From NCBI GenBank assembly GCA_024742405.1, contig JANSYP010000012.1, forward strand, positions 1 through 64,000: 64,000 nt of DNA, given 5' to 3'. The notes beneath the pieces are model-generated. The model was given only the letters and a program-made list of their open reading frames with translations, was not told where the DNA came from and ran no database searches. The position numbers and the translations under genes are program-made. This stretch comes from Paracoccaceae bacterium (lineage in GTDB: Bacteria > Pseudomonadota > Alphaproteobacteria > Rhodobacterales > Rhodobacteraceae). Shown in pieces: positions 56,708 through 64,000 of the stretch (within the stretch, counting starts at the first letter, position 1; every line of letters starts with the position of its first letter).

Positions 56708-57447
56708 GTGCCCAAAAGAAATCCGTCCTCGTTCTGGGCGCCAGATCCGACATTGCCCGTGCCATCGCCGCGGAATTCGCGCGCAAAGGGTACAACATTA
56801 TGCTGGCGGGCCGAGACACCGGCTGGCTCGACCGCGATGCCAGCGACATGAGCCTGCGGTTTCAGATCGAGACGACCGTTCACAAGTTCGATGCGCTCGA
56901 CCTGGACGGTCATGAGGCGTTTTTCGACGCTTTGCCGACTGTCCCGTCGATCGTCGTTTGCGCCGTGGGGTTGTTGGGAGACCAGGAGGCAGACGTTCAG
57001 GACCCCGCGGCGGTGCGGCGGATCATCGACACGAACTTTACCGGCCCCGCCCACGCCCTTGAGGTCGCGGCGCGTCGACTGGCTGCGACCGAGGACGACA
57101 CGGCCATTGTCGGGATCGGGTCCGTCGCCGGCGACCGCGGCCGCGCCAAGAACTATCTCTATGGGGCCGCGAAAGCGGGTTTCGGTGAATACCTGTCCGG
57201 AATGCGGCAAAAGTATGTCCAAAGCAGGCTGCACGTGATGACCGTCAAGCCCGGCTTTGTGGCCACGGCGATGACCGAAGGCATGGACCTGCCCGGCCCG
57301 TTGACCTCCACACCGGAGAAATTCGCCAAGAACGTCGTTCGCGCGCTCGATAAGCGGCGGATGGTCTACTACGATTTACGCTGGCGTGTGTTGATGGGGG
57401 TGATCACCCATTTGCCTGAAAGAATCTTCGTGCGCACGAAGTTCTGA
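56704..57447 (+). CDS. dprE2: DprE2-type keto-reductase (SDR)
   Basis: A 247-residue short-chain dehydrogenase. The cofactor loop is LGARSDIARA (11-20). The catalytic residues are Ser140 in GIGSVAGDRG and the Tyr153-Gly-Ala-Ala-Lys157 motif, with Asn111 in NFTG. VMTVKPGFVATAMTEGM matches DprE2 proteins. Paired with DprE1 it would reduce the 2-keto intermediate to polyprenyl-phospho-D-arabinofuranose. It overlaps dprE1 by 4 bases and is the last gene of the operon, followed by a GC-rich hairpin. Confidence 0.9.
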   Translation: MSAQKKSVLVLGARSDIARAIAAEFARKGYNIMLAGRDTGWLDRDASDMSLRFQIETTVHKFDALDLDGHEAFFDALPTVPSIVVCAVGLLGDQEADVQDPAAVRRIIDTNFTGPAHALEVAARRLAATEDDTAIVGIGSVAGDRGRAKNYLYGAAKAGFGEYLSGMRQKYVQSRLHVMTVKPGFVATAMTEGMDLPGPLTSTPEKFAKNVVRALDKRRMVYYDLRWRVLMGVITHLPERIFVRTKF

Positions 57448-57452
57448 GATTC

Positions 57453-57489
57453 AGCGCTGGACGCGCGAGTCATCCCTCGCGCGAGCGCT
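57453..57489. terminator. Bidirectional stem-loop between dprE2 and a sulfotransferase gene
   Basis: CGCGCGAG (57462-57469) pairs perfectly with CTCGCGCG (57476-57483) around a 6-base loop. Outer AGCGCT arms (57453-57458 and 57484-57489) extend the stem past a 3-base bulge. It occupies the 40-base gap between two convergent stops. There is no long T-tract, so termination strength is uncertain. Confidence 0.5.
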
Positions 57490-58327
57490 ACTCTTGACCG
57501 GGATTCGGGCTGGCACGGTAGCGGCGCTGAAACTCCGCCCAGCCGTCCCGGAACCGGTCTTCCAGCCGCGCGCGGGCGTCCGGGCTCAACCCTCCATCCA
57601 CGTCGATCTTTTTGCGCAGGACGCGTTTGCCCCGTTCGATGAGCCCCCTAGGGACCATCATGTTGAGGCGGTTGTAGTACCGGGATCTTCGCAGCCAGGC
57701 CAGAAAATCGCCGTCGATGCCCTGGTTCTCGCGGGTATGCGACCGCTCCTGCGCATTCATCTCTGCAAGGCCTTCACCGTCGGGCTGCAGCCCCAAAAAC
57801 TCCAGTACCCGAGCATGAGTGCCGCTTTTGTCCGCTGCGTAATCCTCGAGAAACAGCACCTGGATGCGATCTTCCGGCACCTTCGCCAGCAGACGCTCCA
57901 TGATCATTGGATAGTCGCTCGTCTCGACGATTTCGGGCCAGCGGCGGAACGCTTCTTCGTAGGGAACCACCGTGCGGACGTTCGAAAGCATCTGAATGTA
58001 GTGGGATTCGACCCGGGCGACAGGTTCCCGCACCATGTAGATCAGCTTTACATCCGGCAGCAGCGCAACCATTCGGTCCATCGCGACATCCACATGGTTC
58101 GACATCGCATAGTCGGGTGTGCCTTCCATGACGATCTGCCCGGTCCTCGCGCCGCGGAACAGCCCCGCATACCAATCCAATCCCCGATCGAAGTGATGGT
58201 TGAAATAGTGCGTCTCTTTCTTGGGCGCCATGAAGACATCCGGATGACGTGCGAGCGCATTGCAAAGCGTGGTCGTCCCCGCTTTCGGGGCGCCAACGAC
58301 GATGCAGTGTGGAAGATCGCTCGACAT
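57488..58327 (-). CDS. Sulfotransferase (PAPS-dependent)
   Basis: The ATG at 58327, with AAAGG upstream, gives 279 residues starting MSSDLPHCIVVGAPKAGTTT. GAPKAGTTTL is the PAPS 5' loop, APKKETHYFNHHFDRGLDWY the family core, and VREPVARVESHY the 3'-phosphate site. It is related to the sulfotransferase at 35456 but clearly diverged. It would sulfate a sugar of the repeat unit or its arabinose side chain. It faces dprE2 and lies 186 bases downstream of a minus-strand glycosyltransferase. Confidence 0.88.
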   Translation of the reverse strand: MSSDLPHCIVVGAPKAGTTTLCNALARHPDVFMAPKKETHYFNHHFDRGLDWYAGLFRGARTGQIVMEGTPDYAMSNHVDVAMDRMVALLPDVKLIYMVREPVARVESHYIQMLSNVRTVVPYEEAFRRWPEIVETSDYPMIMERLLAKVPEDRIQVLFLEDYAADKSGTHARVLEFLGLQPDGEGLAEMNAQERSHTRENQGIDGDFLAWLRRSRYYNRLNMMVPRGLIERGKRVLRKKIDVDGGLSPDARARLEDRFRDGWAEFQRRYRASPNPGQE

Positions 58328-58513
58328 GGGCACACACCTTTCACTCGCTCTGCACACGCTGCGAGAGGAAGCGTATGCGCCTGCCCCCGACATCGACGCG
58401 GCCAGGACCATCACCGTCGATGTCCGCGCCGCGCAGGATGGCGCTTTGCCTGTTTTATCGCGCGATGTCCGGGTTGAACATCGCCGCCGTACCTTGCCAT
58501 CGCGCTTTTGCGC

Positions 58514-59929
58514 TTAGTCCGAGCTTTGCGCTTTTCGCAATGACATCGCCTCGCGATCTGCCACACCGATATCTGAAACACCGCGGTGGGTCAGATCCGC
58601 CATCGACTGCAGCACCGACAAGATGGCCCCGTTGTCCAACCTTTGGGCAAGCTCCGTCACCCCGCGGGCAGCGCGGGTCCGTCGCAGCTCCTGGTTGCGC
58701 AAAAGCTCCACCAACTGCGACGCAAATCCCTCCGGATCCGGAACAGTCATGACAAGATCCGAAAGCGTGTCGCGATACCCGGTCAGCGCCTCTGGAGACG
58801 CCAAGACGCTCATGCCGAGCCGGATGTAGCTTGTCACCTTGATGCTGATCCCGCTTGCCGCGCGCACAGGGGCAAGCCCGATCGCGTCCGGTCCGCCGAT
58901 GCTCTCCAGATCCGGGATACGACCCAGCAATTTCACTCCCGGCGGCGCAGGGAGCGAAATCTCTTCGCAAATCTCGCCCACGACCTTCAACTCAGCACCG
59001 GGCAGCTGTTCTCTGACCAACGGCCAGATCTCCTCCAGAAGCAGCTTGAGCGCATCGAGGTTCCCGCCATGGCGGACGCCGAGGAACACCGCATGGGGCG
59101 GCCCGGGGCCGGCATTCCGCGACGGTGGCACCCGCGGCGGCAGCCAGACATGGCGGCTGTCGACGAGTTCCCTGGACATCACGTCGAGCTCCTGCAGCGA
59201 CGCGTAGATGCACAGATCCGCGTCGGCGAGACGCTCCCGCTCCATCTGCAAGGTGATGGCCTCATGGTCCGGCGCGATGCCGTGCTCCTGAAAGGTCTGT
59301 GCTCTCAGCGCGAAAAGATCGTGGAGCAATACGGCCCGATATCTGGTTTCGCATGCGCTGAGCAATGGGCCCGTGGAGCTGTATTCGGCGACGACGAGCG
59401 TCGGTTCCAACTGATTGACGGCCTCGATCAGCCGGTCGCTCTCGCGACATCCGGGGGTCTCCGCAAGATTGCTCGGGATGGCCGGACTCCGGGCACTGTC
59501 GCGCCGGATGAGCCAGGTCGCGTGCCGGAAGAGACGCAGAAGGCTGCGTTTCCATACCGACCCGGAAAGCGAGACGAAAGTGTTCCCGACCCGAACGGTC
59601 TGCGGCCAATGCGTGTCGAGTCCCCTGCCGGTCAGCCAGCGACTTGGCCTGGAATAGACCCGGCTGCCGAACCCCGCGACCGGTGCAACCACGATCTTGA
59701 CCTGAAATCCGGCCCGCTCGACCGTCTCAAGGCAGGTCTTGAGATACTCGCCGCTGCCGCTGAGCAAATCGTCGAGCCGGCGCTTTACGACCACGACGCA
59801 GACCGGCTTGGCGCGGCCGGCAAAGGCATGGCCCGCGGAAATTCCGTCACCCGGTCCGGCGCGGGTTGTGGATGCCATGCCACGCTCCGTGGCTTCGATT
59901 GAAAGCTGACAGCCTTTGAACTGCTCCAT
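58514..59929 (-). CDS. Glycosyltransferase, GT4-like
   Basis: A 471-residue protein. The ATG at 59929 follows the upstream stop by 3 bases. ATG 59878 has a better ribosome-binding site (GGAG) and is an alternative. The C-terminal donor domain includes PPHAVFLGVRHGGNLDALKL, PGVKLLGRIPDLES and GLAPVRAASGISIKVTSYIR, typical of group 1 transferases. The N-terminal half is divergent. The sugar is unknown. It is cotranscribed with the GT2 gene upstream. Confidence 0.78.
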   Translation of the reverse strand: MEQFKGCQLSIEATERGMASTTRAGPGDGISAGHAFAGRAKPVCVVVVKRRLDDLLSGSGEYLKTCLETVERAGFQVKIVVAPVAGFGSRVYSRPSRWLTGRGLDTHWPQTVRVGNTFVSLSGSVWKRSLLRLFRHATWLIRRDSARSPAIPSNLAETPGCRESDRLIEAVNQLEPTLVVAEYSSTGPLLSACETRYRAVLLHDLFALRAQTFQEHGIAPDHEAITLQMERERLADADLCIYASLQELDVMSRELVDSRHVWLPPRVPPSRNAGPGPPHAVFLGVRHGGNLDALKLLLEEIWPLVREQLPGAELKVVGEICEEISLPAPPGVKLLGRIPDLESIGGPDAIGLAPVRAASGISIKVTSYIRLGMSVLASPEALTGYRDTLSDLVMTVPDPEGFASQLVELLRNQELRRTRAARGVTELAQRLDNGAILSVLQSMADLTHRGVSDIGVADREAMSLRKAQSSD

Positions 59930-59932
59930 CGG

Positions 59933-60892
59933 CTACTCGGGAACTCTGCGCGGCAAAAGTCGCGCGCCCAAACGGTTTCGCAGGCTTTCCGTCAGTTGGC
60001 GCAGGACCCGTCGTGCCAATCGCGGTTGCCGGCGCAGAGCGGACAGACCGTCCGCGACATGCCCATCGCGCAAGGCATGCATAACGCGTTCGGTTTCGAC
60101 CATGTCCGACAAGTTGCGCCGACGCGACCGAAAGAGAGCGCGTTCGGCCTGCGAAAGCCTAGCACCATGGCGTGCCACCAATGCATCGTCCGCCGCGATC
60201 AGGGCGTCGATATGCGCGGGCGTTGCGCGGTGCGAAACCGATCCCGGACGCACCGTGTAGAAATAGTCCGCCTGCGGGTCAAAGAGCACGCGCGCCCCGG
60301 CCAGCAGACACTCGAAGATCAGGTGACAGTCCTCGCCATTTCTCAACGATCTGTTGTACCGGATGCCGTTTTCCTCAAGGAACGCGCGGCGGATGACAGG
60401 CTTGAGATAGCCCAAGCTGCGGCTGCGGCGGGAGACTTGATTGCCTGACAGGTAACGTTCCAAGTCCCACCGAGTTGCGTCTCCGGACGCAACGGCCGAG
60501 AGAAAGGGCGCTTGTTCCGCGGGCTGACCTTCGGGCGTCACCTTGCGAAAGTTCCCCAGCACCACATCCGCCTGCTCCGACTCGCCCAGATCGATCATGC
60601 GGCGCAGGCGCCTCTCCGCCATGGTGTCGTCGGAATCCAACACCGCCACCCAGTTTCCGGTTGCACAGTCGAGCCCGCGGTTGCGGGCCGCGGCCGGGCC
60701 ACCATTTTCAGCGAGCCGTTCCAGGACGAGGTCAGGATGAGCATCAAGTGCGGCCAGTGTCCCATCGCTCGAGGCGTCGTCGACAACGATCGTCTGCGCA
60801 CAAATGCCGTCTTGCGAACGGGCACTCGCCACGCTGCGCCCGACCGTGTCCGCCGCATTCCAGGCGGCGATGATGATTGTTGCCTCCACCAT
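59933..60892 (-). CDS. Glycosyltransferase family 2, ExoU/ExoW-like
   Basis: A 319-residue GT2 enzyme beginning MVEATIIIAAWNAADTVGRS. VVDDASSDGTLAAL is near 35-48, ARNRGLDCATGNWVAVLDSD (including the DSD metal motif) near 70-90, and RNGEDCHLIFECLLAGARVL gives the ED motif. The form is close to ExoU/ExoW glucosyltransferases of succinoglycan synthesis. It is first of a two-gene unit with the GT4-like gene, and is divergent from another GT2 gene 276 bases away. Confidence 0.85.
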   Translation of the reverse strand: MVEATIIIAAWNAADTVGRSVASARSQDGICAQTIVVDDASSDGTLAALDAHPDLVLERLAENGGPAAARNRGLDCATGNWVAVLDSDDTMAERRLRRMIDLGESEQADVVLGNFRKVTPEGQPAEQAPFLSAVASGDATRWDLERYLSGNQVSRRSRSLGYLKPVIRRAFLEENGIRYNRSLRNGEDCHLIFECLLAGARVLFDPQADYFYTVRPGSVSHRATPAHIDALIAADDALVARHGARLSQAERALFRSRRRNLSDMVETERVMHALRDGHVADGLSALRRQPRLARRVLRQLTESLRNRLGARLLPRRVPE

Positions 60893-61168
60893 CTAAAAAA
60901 GCCTACCGTTAAAGGTGTGTGCTGATTGGTTTCATTTCGATGAAGGCGACTCCTTAACCAATGGTCTGAATGTTGCAGGTCTCATGCAAATGGTTCGTTT
61001 CATCGCCTTTGGACTTCTCCGGTTTCCGTGGCAAATGAGTTTAAAACTTGCGGTCTCAGGTAATATCCCAACGCCTTGGGACGGTAGCCACACTCTGCTC
61101 AAAAATAAAGAACTTGGCGGCGTTATATCGCCTGGCAGCCGATGAAGAGCACTGACTAACCCTGTGAT

Positions 61169-62170
61169 GTGAGCGTCCTGATCGCCGCCTGGCAGGCCGA
61201 GGCCACGTTGGCCAGAGCGATCGAAAGCGTTCTGACGCAGAGTAAAGTAAGCGCGGAAGTGATTGTCGCTGATGATGCATCGAGCGATGGCACAAGCGCG
61301 GTTGCACAAAAATTCGCCAAACGACACGCGCAGGTTCGATATCTGCGGCTGGACGTGAATTCCGGTCCTTCCGCCGCGCGCAACGCGGCACTCGCCGCGG
61401 CACAGGGCCGCTACGTTACGCCGCTCGATTCGGACGATCACATGGCCCCGGGCCGGCTGGCGCGCTTGGTCGAAACCGCCCAGAGCGGCGCATGGGACAT
61501 GGTCGCGGACGACCTTTTTCTGGCTGACGAAGCCACACCTGAAACCCCCCGATGCCGGCTCTGGTCGCAGATCGATATTGGTGTTGTTCCCCTCGATTTC
61601 GAGGGTTTCGTGCGCGGCAATCTTTCGAGCCTCCATGGCGGTCGGGGAGAGCTCGGATTTCTCAAGCCTCTGATCTTGAGAGATTTCCTGACAAGAGCCG
61701 GATTGAGCTATCGCGCAGACATGCGACTTGGCGAAGACTATGATCTTTATGCGACGGCGCTCAAGGCCGGCGCGCGCTTCTGCCTGACCGATCCGGCCGG
61801 GTACTATGCCATACATCGCGATGCGTCGCTCAGCGGTCGCCATTCCGCCGCGGATCTGGCCGCGCTCGTGGATGCAGATCGCCGCTTGCTCGGACGGAGC
61901 GATCTGACCGGGCCCGAACGCGCCATCCTGCGGCGGCACCTGATCGAGACCTTGAAACGGGCCAACTGGATGGCTCTGATTGACGCGGTCAAAACGCGCG
62001 ATCCTGCCGCGGCACTTCGCTGTTTTTCCGCGCCGCCCCAAGTGGGCCTGACGCTGATGGGCAGACTCGCCGAACAGGCCGTGATCCGCAGCACCCGGCG
62101 CCTGTCGGGACGGCCGGCGTCCGGGACCAAGGACCTGACAGACCCCAAGGATCTGGAGAGCCGGCCATGA
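61169..62170 (+). CDS. Glycosyltransferase family 2, ExoU/ExoW-like
   Basis: A 333-residue GT2 enzyme from GTG 61169, beginning MSVLIAAWQAEATLARAIES, with VADDASSDGTSAVA, ARNAALAAAQGRYVTPLDSD and RLGEDYDLYATALKAGARF. There is no obvious ribosome-binding site, and 12 bases upstream an in-frame TAA separates this GTG from an ATG at 61142. Either the GTG is the true start or the N-terminus carries a nonsense change. It is similar in form to the divergent GT2 at 59933-60892. Its stop overlaps the next gene by ATGA. Confidence 0.8.
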   Translation: MSVLIAAWQAEATLARAIESVLTQSKVSAEVIVADDASSDGTSAVAQKFAKRHAQVRYLRLDVNSGPSAARNAALAAAQGRYVTPLDSDDHMAPGRLARLVETAQSGAWDMVADDLFLADEATPETPRCRLWSQIDIGVVPLDFEGFVRGNLSSLHGGRGELGFLKPLILRDFLTRAGLSYRADMRLGEDYDLYATALKAGARFCLTDPAGYYAIHRDASLSGRHSAADLAALVDADRRLLGRSDLTGPERAILRRHLIETLKRANWMALIDAVKTRDPAAALRCFSAPPQVGLTLMGRLAEQAVIRSTRRLSGRPASGTKDLTDPKDLESRP

Positions 62171-63234
62171 CAATAGGATGGGGCCTGCTGGGTGCGGGCA
62201 TGATTGCCGAACGGTTTGCGCATGACCTTGCGTTCTCGACCGAAGGCCGGCCCGCCGTTGTCGCCTCACGAGATTTGGCTCGGGCCACAGCCCTGGCAAA
62301 TCGAATCGGGGGTATGGAGGCGCTTGACGACTATGAGCGTCTGGTCAGCCGTGACGATGTCGATGCGATCTATGTGGCAACCCCCAACAGCTTGCACAGC
62401 GCGCACTGTCTGCTGGCCATCGCTGCAGGCAAACCGGTGCTCTGCGAGAAACCCCTGGCGACCACCGCGGCGGAAGCACGCGAGATCGCCATCGCCGCCC
62501 AAACCGCCGGCGTGACCTGCATGGAAGCGCTGTGGACGCGGTGCCTGCCGCTCATGTCGCAGGTTCAGGCAGAGATCGCGAACGGATCGCTCGGTCGGAT
62601 CACACAGATCCAGGCGTCGCTCGGGTTCGCATGGGAGGAAGCCACGGGCGACCCGATCACCGATCCCGCGCTTGGCGGCGGCGCGCTGCTCGATCTGGGC
62701 GTCTACGGGCTTTCGCTTGTCCACCAGTTGCTCGGCATGCCCGACAGCGTGACCGCAGACCTCACCACATCCGCCACCGGCTCCGTCCGCGACGCGGTGA
62801 TCCTTCTGCGCCACGACCGCGATGACGGCACAGTCCTGTCGACCGTTCGTGCCAGCCACAGCACGGTCCTGCCCAACAGCTTCGAAATTCAAGGCACACA
62901 GGGCACGCTGAAGATCGATGCGCCCTTCATCGTCGCAGAGTCTGCCCTCATCGGCACCGTGTCGGCGCGCCGCCGCAGCTTAGCTGACGCGCCGAACCCG
63001 GTCATGGCGCGTCTTCAAAACACGCGGCACTGGTCGACGATCAAGCGGGGCCTGCGACGGATCAGAGGCGAGCGCGGCCGAACGATCTCCGAGCCCTATG
63101 CCGGCAGTGGATTGCAGTTCGAGGCCGACGCGTTCGCCCGATGCCTTGCCGGCGGCCAACTGGAATGCCCGTCGGTTCCGCTGGACGCATCAATAGGTGT
63201 CCTGGAAATTCTGGATCAGGTCAGAGCGCGTTAG
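62167..63234 (+). CDS. Gfo/Idh/MocA-family oxidoreductase
   Basis: A 355-residue NAD(P)-dependent dehydrogenase. The Rossmann motif is GLLGAGMIAERFA (6-18) and VATPNSLHSAHCLLAIAAGK leads to the catalytic CEKPLATT lysine near 95. GGGALLDLGVYGLSLVHQLL holds the conserved aspartate/histidine region. Such enzymes oxidise or reduce a nucleotide sugar or inositol. It is translationally coupled (ATGA) to the GT2 gene and may make that enzyme's donor. The substrate is unknown. Confidence 0.85.
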   Translation: MTIGWGLLGAGMIAERFAHDLAFSTEGRPAVVASRDLARATALANRIGGMEALDDYERLVSRDDVDAIYVATPNSLHSAHCLLAIAAGKPVLCEKPLATTAAEAREIAIAAQTAGVTCMEALWTRCLPLMSQVQAEIANGSLGRITQIQASLGFAWEEATGDPITDPALGGGALLDLGVYGLSLVHQLLGMPDSVTADLTTSATGSVRDAVILLRHDRDDGTVLSTVRASHSTVLPNSFEIQGTQGTLKIDAPFIVAESALIGTVSARRRSLADAPNPVMARLQNTRHWSTIKRGLRRIRGERGRTISEPYAGSGLQFEADAFARCLAGGQLECPSVPLDASIGVLEILDQVRAR

Positions 63235-63396
63235 CCGTACCGAGATATGACAGAGCAGTAACCGCAGATAACGCCTGGATGTCGCCGCCCACGCCACGCC
63301 CATTGAACCCGCCATGTTCGGTCTGCTCACCAAACGCCCGGCACGGTTGCTGCTTCCACGATGCCGGACCCTTCGCCGCTCGCCGAACGGCCGCGG

Positions 63397-64000
63397 TCAG
63401 CCGGAGCCATTTCGCGCTGCCCGGACAAGGGCACGCCGCCTCTTGATCTCGAACAAAGCGCCGATCGTGAACAGCATCGGCAGTATTGCAAAGGGCCGGT
63501 TCAAGCCCGGCTCCGTCATGCTCCGCACGAGTGTGACGCAGGCCAGGCAGAAGAAGAAGACCGTCGGCATGCTGTTGCTGACAAGAACCCCGCGCATGAC
63601 CAGGTAGAATGCCCAGACCACGAAAAGAACCGTAATCGCGGCGCCGATCAGCCCCTGATGCACCGCAATTTCGAGATAGGAATTGTGGAACGAGAACTTC
63701 GCATATGGCGCCTTGTGGAACTCCGCATAGATCTTTTTTGCGGTCGAGAACGGCTCGTAGGGTTTCCAGAAGCCGCCCTCCCCCAGACCCAGGAGGGGGC
63801 GTTGCCGGATCTCTTCCAGCGCATACTGCCAGAGCACCGTCCGTCCGGTCAGCGTCGTATCCTTGCCGAACGCACCCAGCACGGAATCGATGGGATTGAC
63901 GTCATCGAATGCAAGAATACCCGCCATCAGGAACGCGCCAACGGCGCACAGCATGAAGCAGAACACGTAGAACCCAGGGCGCTTCAGCAGACCGCTTCGC
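63397..64000 (-). CDS. O-antigen ligase/ExoQ-type polysaccharide polymerase, C-terminal part (cut by window edge)
   Basis: The minus-strand frame is open from the window edge to its stop at 63397, giving 200 residues of a membrane protein. The Wzy_C/O-antigen ligase signature is in TLTGRTVLWQYALEEIRQRP, LLGLGEGGFWKPY and the periplasmic histidine segment FSFHNSYLEIAVHQGLIGAA. Two or three helices follow. In an Exo-type locus this is most likely the polymerase (ExoQ/Wzy role), although a ligase is possible. The N-terminus is outside the window. Confidence 0.8.
   Translation of the reverse strand, partial: RSGLLKRPGFYVFCFMLCAVGAFLMAGILAFDDVNPIDSVLGAFGKDTTLTGRTVLWQYALEEIRQRPLLGLGEGGFWKPYEPFSTAKKIYAEFHKAPYAKFSFHNSYLEIAVHQGLIGAAITVLFVVWAFYLVMRGVLVSNSMPTVFFFCLACVTLVRSMTEPGLNRPFAILPMLFTIGALFEIKRRRALVRAARNGSG

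Noticed and set aside
58586-59902. Open frame of 438 codons on the plus strand opposite a glycosyltransferase
   Set aside because: The minus strand has clear GT-B motifs in the same interval. The plus frame has none.

Overview
The window looks like a chromosomal segment of a GC-rich alphaproteobacterium, most likely a Rhodobacterales (Roseobacter-type) bacterium. The basis is the alphaproteobacterial character of its RNA polymerase and ribosomal proteins, succinoglycan-type Exo proteins, CtrA-type TTAA-N7-TTAA boxes and a tungstate TupBCA system. No rRNA, tRNA, insertion sequence, integrase or CRISPR array was seen. Both window ends cut genes: tuf on the left and an O-antigen ligase/ExoQ-type polymerase on the right.

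Region 1 (1-16.6 kb, all minus strand) is the transcription/translation core. In transcription order it runs secE, nusG, rplK, rplA, rplJ, rplL, rpoB, rpoC, a strong terminator, a lone EamA-type transporter, then rpsL, rpsG, fusA and tuf. Textbook sigma-70-like promoters precede secE and rpsL, an L10-type leader precedes rplJ, and a perfect 32-nt palindrome separates rplL from rpoB.

Region 2 (16.8-24.3 kb, minus strand) holds two ABC importers. One is a tungstate system, tupB-tupC-tupA, followed by an extra ModA-like binding protein. The other is a polyamine-type system, potA-potD-potB-potC, with tandem GC hairpins after the binding-protein gene. A two-domain GNAT acetyltransferase follows on the plus strand.

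Region 3 (25.7-64 kb, mixed strands) is a large polysaccharide locus. It has an ExoY-type initiating sugar transferase with two CtrA-type boxes upstream, an ExoF-like export protein, a Wzx-type flippase, a partial Wzy/ExoQ-type polymerase, an ExoK-type GH16 glycanase, about ten glycosyltransferases and two GT-C membrane transferases. Tailoring genes include two sulfotransferases, a sulfatase, a methyltransferase, a hexapeptide acyltransferase, an NAD-dependent epimerase, a Gfo/Idh/MocA dehydrogenase, and a GMC oxidoreductase with a cysteine cluster and a Tat-signal partner.

The most striking part is a tight four-gene operon at 53.4-57.4 kb: a HAD-UbiA fusion, GtrA, a DprE1 homologue and a DprE2 homologue. 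Together these match the actinobacterial route from phosphoribosyl pyrophosphate to polyprenyl-phospho-D-arabinofuranose. An AftB-like GT-C transferase lies about 4 kb away. The inference is a secreted, probably sulfated polysaccharide or glycoconjugate carrying D-arabinofuranose. The DprE1 homologue has alanine where the mycobacterial enzyme has the benzothiazinone-reactive cysteine.
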